Assembly (NCBI GenBank): GCA_002329155.1
Contig: DCXY01000039.1
Span: forward strand, 1-24,758
DNA length: 24,758 bases
Origin: Stenotrophomonas sp. UBA2124
Lineage (GTDB): Bacteria > Pseudomonadota > Gammaproteobacteria > Xanthomonadales > Xanthomonadaceae
Direction: 5' to 3'
Part shown: piece by piece, positions 1-7,328 of the stretch
Position numbering within the stretch: position 1 is the stretch's first letter
Layout: each line of letters starts with the position of its first letter
The notes under the pieces: model-generated
The model's database searches: none
The model's input: the letters and a program-made list of their open reading frames with translations, nothing else
What the model was told of the DNA's origin: nothing
Program-made: the position numbers and the translations under genes

Positions 1-879
1 GGCGCCGAGGCCAAGCAGATGCTGGGCCGTACCCCGGGCCACATCACCACCATCCGCCCGATGAAGGACGGCGTCATCGCCGATTTCACCTACACCGAGG
101 CGATGCTCAAGCACTTCATAAAGAAAGTGCACAAGTCGCGCGTGCTGCGCCCCAGCCCGCGCGTGCTGGTGTGCGTGCCGGCCGGCTCCACCCAGGTGGA
201 ACGCCGCGCCATCAAGGAATCGGCCGAGGAGGCCGGTGCCCGTGATGTGTTCCTGATCGAAGAGCCCATGGCTGCGGCCATCGGCGCCGGCATGCCGGTG
301 ACCGAGGCGCGCGGTTCGATGGTCATCGACATCGGCGGCGGCACCACCGAGGTGGCCGTCATCTCGCTGAACGGCATCGTCTACTCGGCCTCCGTGCGCA
401 TCGGCGGCGACCGCTTCGATGAGTCCATCACCAACTACGTGCGCCGCAACCACGGCATGCTGATCGGTGAGGCCACCGCCGAGCGCATCAAGGTGGAGCT
501 GGGCTGCGCCTACCCGCAGGCGGAAGTGATCGAGATGGAAATCTCCGGCCGCAACCTTGCCGAGGGCGTGCCGAAGATGATCAAGATCAGCTCCAACGAG
601 GTGCTTGAAGCACTGCACGAGCCGCTGTCGGGCATCGTCTCGGCGGTCAAGCTGGCGCTGGAGCAGACCCCGCCGGAGCTGTGTGCCGACGTGGCCGAGC
701 GCGGCATCGTGCTCACCGGCGGCGGCGCCCTGCTGCGCGACCTGGACCGCCTGATCTCCGAGGAAACCGGCCTGCACGTGCAGGTGGCCGACGACCCGCT
801 GACCTGCGTGGCCCGCGGTGGCGGCCGTGCGCTGGAGCTGGTGGACATGCACGGCAACGAGTTCTTCGCACCGGAGTGA
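1..879 (+). CDS. mreB: Rod shape-determining protein MreB, 5' end outside window
   Basis: MreB is the bacterial actin homologue that polymerises under the inner membrane and guides the elongasome (MreC, MreD, PBP2, RodA). The frame is open from base 1 and ends with TGA at 877-879, giving 292 residues. The family is about 347 long, so roughly 55 N-terminal residues are missing. The second phosphate-binding loop DIGGGTTEV is visible at about 328-354. The segments EEPMAAAIGAGMPV, IGGDRFDESI and the C-terminal LTGGGALLRDLD are typical of MreB. It heads the mre-mrd block, separated from mreC by 171 bases of hairpins. Identification is secure; only the start cannot be seen. Confidence 0.98.
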   Translation, partial: GAEAKQMLGRTPGHITTIRPMKDGVIADFTYTEAMLKHFIKKVHKSRVLRPSPRVLVCVPAGSTQVERRAIKESAEEAGARDVFLIEEPMAAAIGAGMPVTEARGSMVIDIGGGTTEVAVISLNGIVYSASVRIGGDRFDESITNYVRRNHGMLIGEATAERIKVELGCAYPQAEVIEMEISGRNLAEGVPKMIKISSNEVLEALHEPLSGIVSAVKLALEQTPPELCADVAERGIVLTGGGALLRDLDRLISEETGLHVQVADDPLTCVARGGGRALELVDMHGNEFFAPE

Positions 880-1050
880 TGCGGGGAACGGGGAGCAGGC
901 AACAGGGGATGGCAGGCACCGGGCAACGGGTGCCTGCGTCGGGTTTCCTGCCCCACCGATGGCGCGCCGCACTGCGGTGCGCGTTGACATGTGGATGCCT
1001 TGCACGCATCCATTCCCCAATTCCCAGTTCCGGTTCCCTGCCTTAGACCC
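880..1050 (+). promoter_or_regulatory. mreB-mreC intergenic segment with three inverted repeats
   Basis: Three hairpins follow each other: 912-920/929-937 (perfect 9-bp stem GCAGGCACC, 8-nt loop), 962-970/974-982 (9-bp GC-rich stem with one G-U pair, 3-nt loop) and 992-998/1006-1012 (perfect 7-bp TGGATGC stem, 7-nt loop). None is followed by a clear T-run, so a simple intrinsic terminator is unlikely. They may stabilise the mreB 3' end or reduce read-through into mreC. The role is inferred. Confidence 0.45.
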
Positions 1051-2163
1051 GTGCCTCCCTACGCCGGCCCACCCGTAGCCTCCCGACAGGGCGAAGCCAG
1101 CAGCACTTTGCGCCTGCTGGCCTACCTGGCGCTGGGCATTACCTTGATCGTGCTGGACAACCAGGGCGGCTGGCTGTCGCGCCTGCGCGCACAGGCCAAC
1201 CTGGTGGTGCAACCGATCTGGGCGCTGGCCGGCCTGCCGGGGCGTCTAGGTGCCTCGGTGAAGGACAATGCCGCCAGCCACGGCCAGCTGGTGGAAGAGA
1301 ACCGCGAGCTGCGCAACCAGCTGCTGGTGGCCAACGCCCGCCTGACCCGCCTGCAGACGGCGGTGCTGGACAACGCCCAGCTGCGCGAAATGCTCAATGT
1401 GTCCGAGCGCGAAGGCCTGGACGTGCAGCTGGCACCCATTCTGGATATCGACCTGGACCCGGTGAAGGAGCGGCTGGTGCTGGACGCCGGCAGCCGCGCC
1501 GGTGTGCACGTGGGCCAGGCGGTGATCGACGCCGGTGGCCTGATGGGGCAGGTGGTGGCGGTGACGCCCGGCCATTCCACCGTGCTGCTGCTCACCGATC
1601 CGGACCATGCGGTGCCGGTAACGGTGGCGCGCAATGGCGTGCGCCTGATCGCCTATGGCCGTGGCGACCGCATGGAACTGCGTGACATTCCGCTCAGCGC
1701 GGGCGTGGAGGTGGGCGATGAAATCGTCACTTCAGGCCTGGGCGGGCGTTTCCCAGCCGGCTTCCCGGTGGGCAGGATTCTCAAGCTGCGCCCGGACGAT
1801 ACCCATGCCTTCCTGGTGGGTGATCTGGAGCCGGCGGCCAAACTGGACCGTGGACGCAACGTGCTGCTGCTGCGCTCGGTGCCGAGCGTGCCGCACCTGC
1901 CGGTGACGGTGGGCGTGGAGCCGCCTGCGGCATCGGCCTCCACCGGATCGGCCACGCCGGCTGCCGGTGCCGCCAACGGCACGGCTCCCGCAACGCAGCC
2001 GCCGACCCGGCAGGCACCCGCACAACCGACACCCGCGCAGCAGGCACCCGCCGCCAAGGGCACGACTCCCGCAACGCAGCCGCCTGCGCGGAACGGTGCC
2101 GCACCGGCCCCGACCACCGACGCCGAAGCACAGCCGCCGGCCAACCCGGAGCCGCGCCGATGA
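1051..2163 (+). CDS. mreC: Rod shape-determining protein MreC
   Basis: MreC is a bitopic inner-membrane protein whose periplasmic part binds and activates PBP2 in the elongasome. The chosen start is GTG at 1051 (370 residues, beginning PPYAGPPVASRQ). The frame is open to 991, but those 20 residues come from intergenic hairpin DNA and look non-coding. Order: short cytoplasmic tail, one membrane segment (about residues 20-37, LRLLAYLALGITLIVL), a coiled coil (about 65-115, QLVEENRELRNQL), then the beta domain (LAPILDIDLDPVKERLVLDAGS to GRILKLRPDD). The last 75 or so residues are a Pro/Ala/Gln/Thr tail containing an in-frame duplication, longer than in E. coli MreC. The stop overlaps mreD by 4 bases. 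Confidence 0.96.
   Translation: MPPYAGPPVASRQGEASSTLRLLAYLALGITLIVLDNQGGWLSRLRAQANLVVQPIWALAGLPGRLGASVKDNAASHGQLVEENRELRNQLLVANARLTRLQTAVLDNAQLREMLNVSEREGLDVQLAPILDIDLDPVKERLVLDAGSRAGVHVGQAVIDAGGLMGQVVAVTPGHSTVLLLTDPDHAVPVTVARNGVRLIAYGRGDRMELRDIPLSAGVEVGDEIVTSGLGGRFPAGFPVGRILKLRPDDTHAFLVGDLEPAAKLDRGRNVLLLRSVPSVPHLPVTVGVEPPAASASTGSATPAAGAANGTAPATQPPTRQAPAQPTPAQQAPAAKGTTPATQPPARNGAAPAPTTDAEAQPPANPEPRR
1978..2084 (+). repeat. In-frame duplication in the MreC tail
   Basis: A 26-base segment at 1978-2003 recurs at 2059-2084 with one mismatch, 81 bases (27 codons) apart. A 10-base CAGGCACCCG also recurs at 2011 and 2041. Both copies encode a G-T-x-P-A-T-Q-P-P segment. The even codon spacing points to an in-frame tandem duplication, so copy number may vary between strains. 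Confidence 0.8.
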
Positions 2164-2645
2164 GCCGCCTGCGCAGCAAGGGCTGGGTCATGCCGGTCAG
2201 CATCATTCTGGCGATGCTGCTGGCGCTGGTGCCGTTGCCGACCCTGCTGGTGCCGTTGCGGCCCTACTGGCTGGCGCTGGTGCTGGCCTACTGGGTGATC
2301 GAAACTCCCGACCGGATGGGGCTGGGGCTGGCTTTCAGCATCGGCCTGATCGCCGACCTGATGATGGGCAGCATCCTCGGCGAGCAGGCGCTGCGGCTGG
2401 CGGTGATGGCCTTCATCCTGCAGCGCTTCCGCGCGCGCATCCGTTTCTTCCCGTTGTCGCAGCAGGCGCTGGCCATCGGCGGCCTGCTGTTCAACGACCG
2501 CATCATCGACGCCGCCATCCACCTGATGGCCGGTGAGCCGCTGCTGCCGTGGAGCTACTGGTGGGCACCGCTGCTGGGCATGGCGCTGTGGCTGCCGATG
2601 TATGTGCTGCTGGATGCGGTGCGGCTGGGCAAGCGCGGCCGCTGA
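2160..2645 (+). CDS. mreD: Rod shape-determining membrane protein MreD
   Basis: MreD is a small integral inner-membrane subunit of the elongasome, found with MreC. It is 161 residues, the usual family length, and mostly hydrophobic, with about five membrane segments. These include MPVSIILAMLLALVPLPTLLV near the N-terminus, the GLGLAFSIGLIADLMMGSILGEQAL stretch typical of MreD, and WAPLLGMALWLPMYVLLDAV at the end. The ATG overlaps the mreC stop as ATGA, so translation is probably coupled. Its own stop lies two bases before mrdA. The short, divergent family is recognised from length, topology and position between mreC and mrdA. Confidence 0.95.
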   Translation: MSRLRSKGWVMPVSIILAMLLALVPLPTLLVPLRPYWLALVLAYWVIETPDRMGLGLAFSIGLIADLMMGSILGEQALRLAVMAFILQRFRARIRFFPLSQQALAIGGLLFNDRIIDAAIHLMAGEPLLPWSYWWAPLLGMALWLPMYVLLDAVRLGKRGR

Positions 2646-2647
2646 CC

Positions 2648-4717
2648 ATGTACCACCGGCGCCAGACCAAGAACCCCCACGCCGAAGCCGAGCAGTTCCG
2701 GCGTCGCGCGGCGCTGGGTTTCCTGGTGGTGGTGCTGTTCCTGGGCTTTCTGGGCGGCTGGTATTTCAAGCTGCAGGTGCTGGACCACGACGTCTACGCC
2801 ACGCGCTCGGAAGCCAACCGCATCAAGGCGCGGCCGGTGGTGCCCGGGCGCGGGCTGATCTACGACCGAAACGGCCGCCTGCTGGCCGAGAACGTGCCCG
2901 CGTTCCGCCTGGACATCACCCCGGACAAGGTGCAGGACATGAAGGCCACGCTGGCCGGCCTGCAGCAGATCTTCGCGCTCAGCGAAGAGGACATCGAACG
3001 CTTCAACCAGTCGCGCAAGGCGCGCCGTGCCTTCATGCCGGTGACCCTGAAGATGCGCGTCAGCGACGACGAGATGGCGCGCTTCGCGGTGGACCGCTGG
3101 CGCTTCCCCGGCGTGGAGCTGGAGCCTTACCTGACCCGCCGCTACCCGTATGGCGATCTGTTCGCGCACATCATCGGCTACGTCGGCCGCGTGGATGACA
3201 AGGATCTGGAAGAGCTGGGCGAGGGCAATGCCGCGCTGACCCATATCGGCAAGTCGGGGCTGGAGCGCTACTACGAGCAGCAGCTGCGCGGAAAGATCGG
3301 CTACGAGCAGGTGGAGACCAATGTGCAGGGGCGGGCGATCCGCACGGTGGGCCGGGTGCCGGCGCAGTCGGGCACCGATCTGCGGCTGTCCATCGACGCC
3401 GACCTGCAGCGCGCCATGGTGGCCGCGTTCGGTGAGCAGGAAGGTTCGGCGGTGGCCATCGACCCGCGCACCGGCGAAGTGCTGGCCATGGTCAGCCTGC
3501 CCACCTACGACCCCAATCTGTTCGTCAACGGCATTTCCCATGCCGACTTCAAGCGCCTGAACGAGAACCCGTCGCGGCCCCAGTTCAACCGGCTGGTGCT
3601 GGGTGGCGTGGCGCCGGGTTCGACGGTCAAGCCGTTCCTTGGTCTGGCCGGTCTGGACAGCGGCCTGCGCCGGCCCGAGGACAAGATCCTCTCGCGCGGC
3701 ATGTTCTACCTGCCGGGCGTCAGCCGTGGCTGGGGCGATGCCAACCGTGGCGGCCATGGCTGGACCGACCTGCGCAAATCCATCTCCCAGTCGGTGAACA
3801 CCTACTACTACCAGCTCGGCGTGGACATGGGTGTGGAGCGTTACGACGAATACATGGGCGGGCGTTATGGCTTCGGCCAGCCCACCGGCATCGACATGCT
3901 GGGCGAGATCAGCGGCATCCTGCCGTCGCCGGCGGCCAAGCTCAAAGCCACCAAGGAGCGCTGGTATCCGGGCGACATGGTCAATGCCAGCATCGGCCAG
4001 GGCCTGTGGAAGGTGACGCCGCTGCAGCTGGTGCGCGGTGTCGGCGGCCTGGCCACCGGGCAGCTGCGGCGCCCGCATCTGGTGATGGAACAGCGTGCCG
4101 GTTTCGACCACGACTGGGCGGCGATGCCGCAACCGGCGAGCAGGCCGATCAGCCCGAACCCCTCGAATCTGCAGGCAGTGCGCGAGGGCATGATGGGCAC
4201 CATGCAGCCGGGCGGCAGCGGCTGGCGCGTGGCTGCGGGTGCGCAGTACCGCATGGCCGGCAAGACCGGCACCGCGCAGGTGGTCAGCCGCCGCGGCACC
4301 GCCGCGGTGAATCCCAAGAACCTGCCCATGCACCTGCGCCACCGCGCGCTGTTCGTGGGTTTCGCGCCTGCCGAAGAGCCGGTCATCGCCATTGCCATCG
4401 CGGTGGAAGGTGGCGGCTACGGTGGCTCGGCGGCAGCGCCCATCGCGCGCAAGGTGTTCGATGCGTGGCTGCTGGGCGTGATGCCGGAAGGCCTGCAGCC
4501 GCTGGACGCCGAACGCGGCACGGTGGTGGTGGGCACGGCCACCTTTGATACCGAAGACCCGAATGCACAGGCGCGTGCCGAGCGTGCGATGCTGGCGCTG
4601 CCCGAACTGCCGGTGATGGTGGGCCTGGCCGCGCCGCAGCCGCAGCCGGAACAGCCCGCCACGCCCGAGGCCGCCGTCACGCCGCCCACGCCGCGCAGCC
4701 AGGAGCCACGCCAATGA
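2648..4717 (+). CDS. mrdA: Peptidoglycan D,D-transpeptidase MrdA (PBP2)
   Basis: PBP2 is the class B penicillin-binding transpeptidase that crosslinks glycan strands made by RodA during side-wall growth. The start is ATG at 2648 (MYHRRQTKNPHAEAEQFRRR), two bases after mreD; an upstream open stretch lies inside mreD. The protein has 689 residues. A single membrane anchor at about 23-40 (ALGFLVVVLFLGFLGGWYF) is followed by the pedestal domain (RPVVPGRGLIYDRNGRLLAEN) and the transpeptidase domain. All three active-site motifs are present: S325-T-V-K328, S382-V-N and K539-T-G-T. It is longer than E. coli PBP2 (633) because of a C-terminal Pro/Gln/Glu tail of about 70 residues with no recognisable domain. 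It overlaps rodA by 4 bases (ATGA). Confidence 0.98.
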   Translation: MYHRRQTKNPHAEAEQFRRRAALGFLVVVLFLGFLGGWYFKLQVLDHDVYATRSEANRIKARPVVPGRGLIYDRNGRLLAENVPAFRLDITPDKVQDMKATLAGLQQIFALSEEDIERFNQSRKARRAFMPVTLKMRVSDDEMARFAVDRWRFPGVELEPYLTRRYPYGDLFAHIIGYVGRVDDKDLEELGEGNAALTHIGKSGLERYYEQQLRGKIGYEQVETNVQGRAIRTVGRVPAQSGTDLRLSIDADLQRAMVAAFGEQEGSAVAIDPRTGEVLAMVSLPTYDPNLFVNGISHADFKRLNENPSRPQFNRLVLGGVAPGSTVKPFLGLAGLDSGLRRPEDKILSRGMFYLPGVSRGWGDANRGGHGWTDLRKSISQSVNTYYYQLGVDMGVERYDEYMGGRYGFGQPTGIDMLGEISGILPSPAAKLKATKERWYPGDMVNASIGQGLWKVTPLQLVRGVGGLATGQLRRPHLVMEQRAGFDHDWAAMPQPASRPISPNPSNLQAVREGMMGTMQPGGSGWRVAAGAQYRMAGKTGTAQVVSRRGTAAVNPKNLPMHLRHRALFVGFAPAEEPVIAIAIAVEGGGYGGSAAAPIARKVFDAWLLGVMPEGLQPLDAERGTVVVGTATFDTEDPNAQARAERAMLALPELPVMVGLAAPQPQPEQPATPEAAVTPPTPRSQEPRQ

Positions 4718-5817
4718 GGGATTTCCTGCGCTGGGCGTTGGAGATGGGCCAGCGGCTGACCCGTGGCCTGGACTGGTCACTGCTGGTGGCCTTGAGCGCG
4801 TTGATGGCCATCGGCCTGTCGGTGCTGGACAGCGCCGGCGGCAACGGCCTGGTGATGGCGCAGGCGGCGCGCTTTGGCGTGGGCCTGGTGGCGATGTGGG
4901 CCATCTCGCGGGTGCCAATCCTGCGCATCCGTGCGTGGACGCCGTTGATCTATGCGATCTCGATGCTGCCGCTGCTGGCGGTGTTCGTGCTGGGCACAGG
5001 CAAGTACGGGCGGCAGTGGTTGAACCTGGGCCTGTTCTACCTTCAGCCGGCCGAGCTGTTGAAGGTCAGCATGCCGATGATGGTGGCCTGGTATCTCAAC
5101 CGCATGCCGCTGCCGCCGCGCATCCCGGTGGTGCTGGTGGCCGCGGTGATCATCGGCGTGCCCACCGGGCTGGTGATGCTGCAGCCCGACTTCGGCACCG
5201 GCGTGCTGATCGCCGCCAGTGGTGCCTTCGTGCTGCTGCTGGCCGGCCTGCCGTGGTGGTGGGTGGGCGTGGGCGTGGGCGGCGTGGCCGCCGCCGCGCC
5301 GGTGGCCTGGTTCTGGCTGCTGCGGCCCTACCAGAAGGACCGCATCATGATGTTCCTGGACCCGGAGAGCGATGCGCTGGGCGCGGGCTGGAACATCATC
5401 CAGTCCAAGATCGCCATTGGTTCCGGTGGCCTCACCGGCAAGGGCTGGGGCCTGGGCTCGCAGTCGCACCTGAATTTCATTCCCGAGCAGACCACCGACT
5501 TCGCCTTCTCGGTGCTGAGCGAGGAGTTCGGTTGGGTGGGCGTGGCCATCGTGCTGGCGCTGTACCTGTTCGTGATCGGCCGCTGCCTGTGGATCGCGGT
5601 GGATTCACGCGACACCTTCTCGCGGCTGGTGGCCGGTGCCACCGGGCTGGCGCTGTTCGTCTACATCCTGGTCAACGGCGGCATGATCTCCGGCCTGCTG
5701 CCGGTGGTGGGCGTGCCGATGCCGTTGATCAGCTATGGCGGCACCTCGGCGGTGTCGCTGCTGGCTGGCTTCGGGCTGGTGATGGCGGTGCGGGCGCACC
5801 GGCCCGTGCATGGCTGA
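4714..5817 (+). CDS. rodA: Peptidoglycan glycosyltransferase RodA (SEDS family)
   Basis: RodA polymerises lipid II into glycan strands as the partner of PBP2. At 367 residues it has the usual length, with about ten membrane helices. Family signatures are GKYGRQWLNLG, LQPAELLK, QPDFGTG, the extracellular segment QSHLNFIPEQTTDFAFSVLSEE and the C-terminal PMPLISYGGTS. The invariant Asp of TTDF is residue 262, the same number as the essential Asp262 of E. coli RodA. The start overlaps the mrdA stop, as expected for two subunits of one synthase. No convincing terminator follows; the next 362 bases are intergenic. Confidence 0.98.
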   Translation: MRDFLRWALEMGQRLTRGLDWSLLVALSALMAIGLSVLDSAGGNGLVMAQAARFGVGLVAMWAISRVPILRIRAWTPLIYAISMLPLLAVFVLGTGKYGRQWLNLGLFYLQPAELLKVSMPMMVAWYLNRMPLPPRIPVVLVAAVIIGVPTGLVMLQPDFGTGVLIAASGAFVLLLAGLPWWWVGVGVGGVAAAAPVAWFWLLRPYQKDRIMMFLDPESDALGAGWNIIQSKIAIGSGGLTGKGWGLGSQSHLNFIPEQTTDFAFSVLSEEFGWVGVAIVLALYLFVIGRCLWIAVDSRDTFSRLVAGATGLALFVYILVNGGMISGLLPVVGVPMPLISYGGTSAVSLLAGFGLVMAVRAHRPVHG

Positions 5818-5846
5818 TGCTGAGTTTGACTTGCATTTTCCAAGTC

Positions 5847-5860
5847 TTGATCCAGATCAA
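5847..5860. promoter_or_regulatory. FNR/Anr-type binding box
   Basis: The 14 bases TTGAT-CCAG-ATCAA match the published FNR consensus TTGAT-N4-ATCAA at every defined position. The site lies 30 bases after the rodA stop and 320 bases before mltB. Its centre is 41.5 bases before the start point predicted from the -10 element at 5883-5888, the standard class II activator spacing. Binding by an FNR-family oxygen sensor is inferred. Confidence 0.6.
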
Positions 5861-5882
5861 ACACTATTTTTCATCTGAGCTT

Positions 5883-5888
5883 CACAAT
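5883..5888 (+). promoter_or_regulatory. Candidate -10 element of an FNR-dependent promoter
   Basis: CACAAT matches TATAAT at four of six bases, including the key second A and last T. It would place the transcript start at about 5895. No good -35 is needed or seen, because the FNR box covers that region. Confidence 0.4.
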
Positions 5889-5894
5889 CGACAA

Positions 5895-6179
5895 CGTCAC
5901 TGGCAGCTGCAGCGCCGTGACAACACGATTGGTGGTTGGTGGGCCTGCATGGGGAGATGACGGCCCGGTTCCCCCACACCAATCCGGGCGCCGGTCATCT
6001 TCGCGGGATGGGGAGATGGCCGGCGTCCTTCTTCATATCCGGGGCAGGTGATGGTCCCGCGCATTCAGCTTGCGGTGCCGGGGGGTGAGCTGGCCCAAAG
6101 CTGGGATTGCCGCTTCAATCTTCTTGGGATTCATGGTCTTATAGATGGAAATTCATCTTTGACCTGCTAATCTCAGCCG
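5895..6179 (+). other. Structured intergenic segment: possible small RNA or regulated mltB leader
   Basis: This part of the rodA-mltB gap has no convincing reading frame but strong folding potential. A hairpin pairs 5956-5961 with 5994-5999 and 5963-5968 with 5984-5989. Its 15-base loop (5969-5983) carries five consecutive C. The loop bases CACCAAT (5977-5983) are perfectly complementary to ATTGGTG at 5928-5934, and TGGG (5940-5943) to CCCA (5973-5976), which gives H-type pseudoknot topology. The 11-mer ATGGGGAGATG occurs at 5949 and again at 6008. No intrinsic terminator with a T-run is evident before mltB, so either a processed small RNA or a roughly 285-base mltB leader is possible. Confidence 0.35.
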
Positions 6180-7328
6180 ATGATTCGACGCGCTCTGATT
6201 TGCTGTCTCACCTTCGGCCTGGTTGCCTGCGCGACCCGCCCGCCTGCACCCTCACCCGCGCCGGTACCGGCTGAAAAGCCTGTGCAGCCCGCCGCGCCCG
6301 GCACCGCCGGCCCGGCCGAGGCCACGCCGGAAAGCAAGCCGGACCTTGCACCGGTTGACCTTACCCCGGTTCCGTTCGAGACCGCCCGCGCCAACTTCGT
6401 GCGCGACACCGCGGCCAGGTACGGCATCGACCCGGCCTATATCGAAGCCACGCTGGCGCAGGCTCAGATCCGCGAACCGATCATCGCCGCCATGTCGCGC
6501 CCGGCCGAGCGGGTGAAGCCGTGGAACGAATACCGGCCCATGTTCATCACCCAGGCCCGCATCGACGGCGGCCGTGCCTTCCTTGCCCAGCACCGCGAGG
6601 AGCTGATGCGGGTGCAGGAGCGCACCGGCGTGCCGGCCGAAGTGATCGTGGCCATCATCGGCGTGGAAACCAGCTACGGCCGCAACACCGGCAACTACCG
6701 CGTGCTGGATGCGCTGTACACCCTGGCCTTCAAGTACCCGCGCAGCGGCGACCCGGCCAAGCTGGAGCGCGAAGTGCGGCGCGAGCTGTTCTTCCGTGAC
6801 GAGCTGGCCAAGCTGTTCGACCTGGCCAAGCTTGAGAAGCTGGACATCACCACCCTCAAGGGCAGCTATGCCGGCGCGATGGGCATGGGCCAGTTCATGC
6901 CGTCCAGCTACCTGGATTTCGCGGTGGACGGCAATGGCGATGGCCGCCGTGATCTGTTCACCAGCTACGACGACGTGTTCTCTTCCATCGCCAACTATTT
7001 CGTGAAGAAAGGTGGCTGGGTGCGCGGTGGCACCGTCGCGGTGCCGGCTACGCTGCAGGCCGGGCGCGAGGAGTTCAACCCGACCGACTGGACCCCCATC
7101 TACACCATCACCGACCTGGCCGCACGCGGCTACCAGCCGGTGACCCCGGTGCAGGCGGCCAATGCACGGGCCACCCCGGTGACGCTTGAGGCCAGCACCG
7201 GCAAGCAGTACTGGCTGGGCTTCCAGAACTACTACGCAATCACCCGTTACAACATCTCCAAGATGTATGCGATGGCGGTGTTCCAGCTGTCCCAGGCCAT
7301 CGCCGGCAAGGAGCTCCCACCGGCATGA
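6180..7328 (+). CDS. mltB: Membrane-bound lytic murein transglycosylase B
   Basis: MltB cleaves the MurNAc-GlcNAc bond of peptidoglycan, leaving 1,6-anhydro-MurNAc ends. The 382-residue protein starts with a lipoprotein signal whose lipobox is LVAC, acylated at Cys17. The next residue is Ala, so outer-membrane sorting is expected. A Pro/Ala linker covers about residues 20-55, and the SLT_2-type catalytic domain follows. The catalytic Glu is residue 163 in GVETSYGRNTGNYR. Other family motifs are YAGAMGMGQFMPSSY, the DGNGDGRRDLF loop (an EF-hand-like calcium loop in E. coli MltB) and SIANYFVKKGGW. The stop overlaps rlpA by ATGA. In E. coli mltB lies elsewhere, so its place in the rod cluster is a lineage feature. 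Confidence 0.97.
   Translation: MIRRALICCLTFGLVACATRPPAPSPAPVPAEKPVQPAAPGTAGPAEATPESKPDLAPVDLTPVPFETARANFVRDTAARYGIDPAYIEATLAQAQIREPIIAAMSRPAERVKPWNEYRPMFITQARIDGGRAFLAQHREELMRVQERTGVPAEVIVAIIGVETSYGRNTGNYRVLDALYTLAFKYPRSGDPAKLEREVRRELFFRDELAKLFDLAKLEKLDITTLKGSYAGAMGMGQFMPSSYLDFAVDGNGDGRRDLFTSYDDVFSSIANYFVKKGGWVRGGTVAVPATLQAGREEFNPTDWTPIYTITDLAARGYQPVTPVQAANARATPVTLEASTGKQYWLGFQNYYAITRYNISKMYAMAVFQLSQAIAGKELPPA

Noticed and set aside
984..1012. TTGACA as a -35 for mreC
   Set aside because: No acceptable -10 at 16-18 bases; the downstream bases are part of a hairpin.
991..1050. GTG at 991 as the mreC start
   Set aside because: The extra 20 codons overlap an inverted repeat and encode an atypical Pro-rich leader; GTG 1051 is closer to the usual start before the membrane segment.
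2555..4918. Open reverse-strand frame of 787 codons across mrdA
   Set aside because: It mirrors mrdA, which has complete catalytic motifs. Its His/Gln/Arg-rich product matches no family; long antisense frames are expected at this GC content.
5819..5960. Small protein continuing after rodA in another frame
   Set aside because: The open stretch comes from a frame overlapping rodA and has no ribosome binding site or family resemblance.
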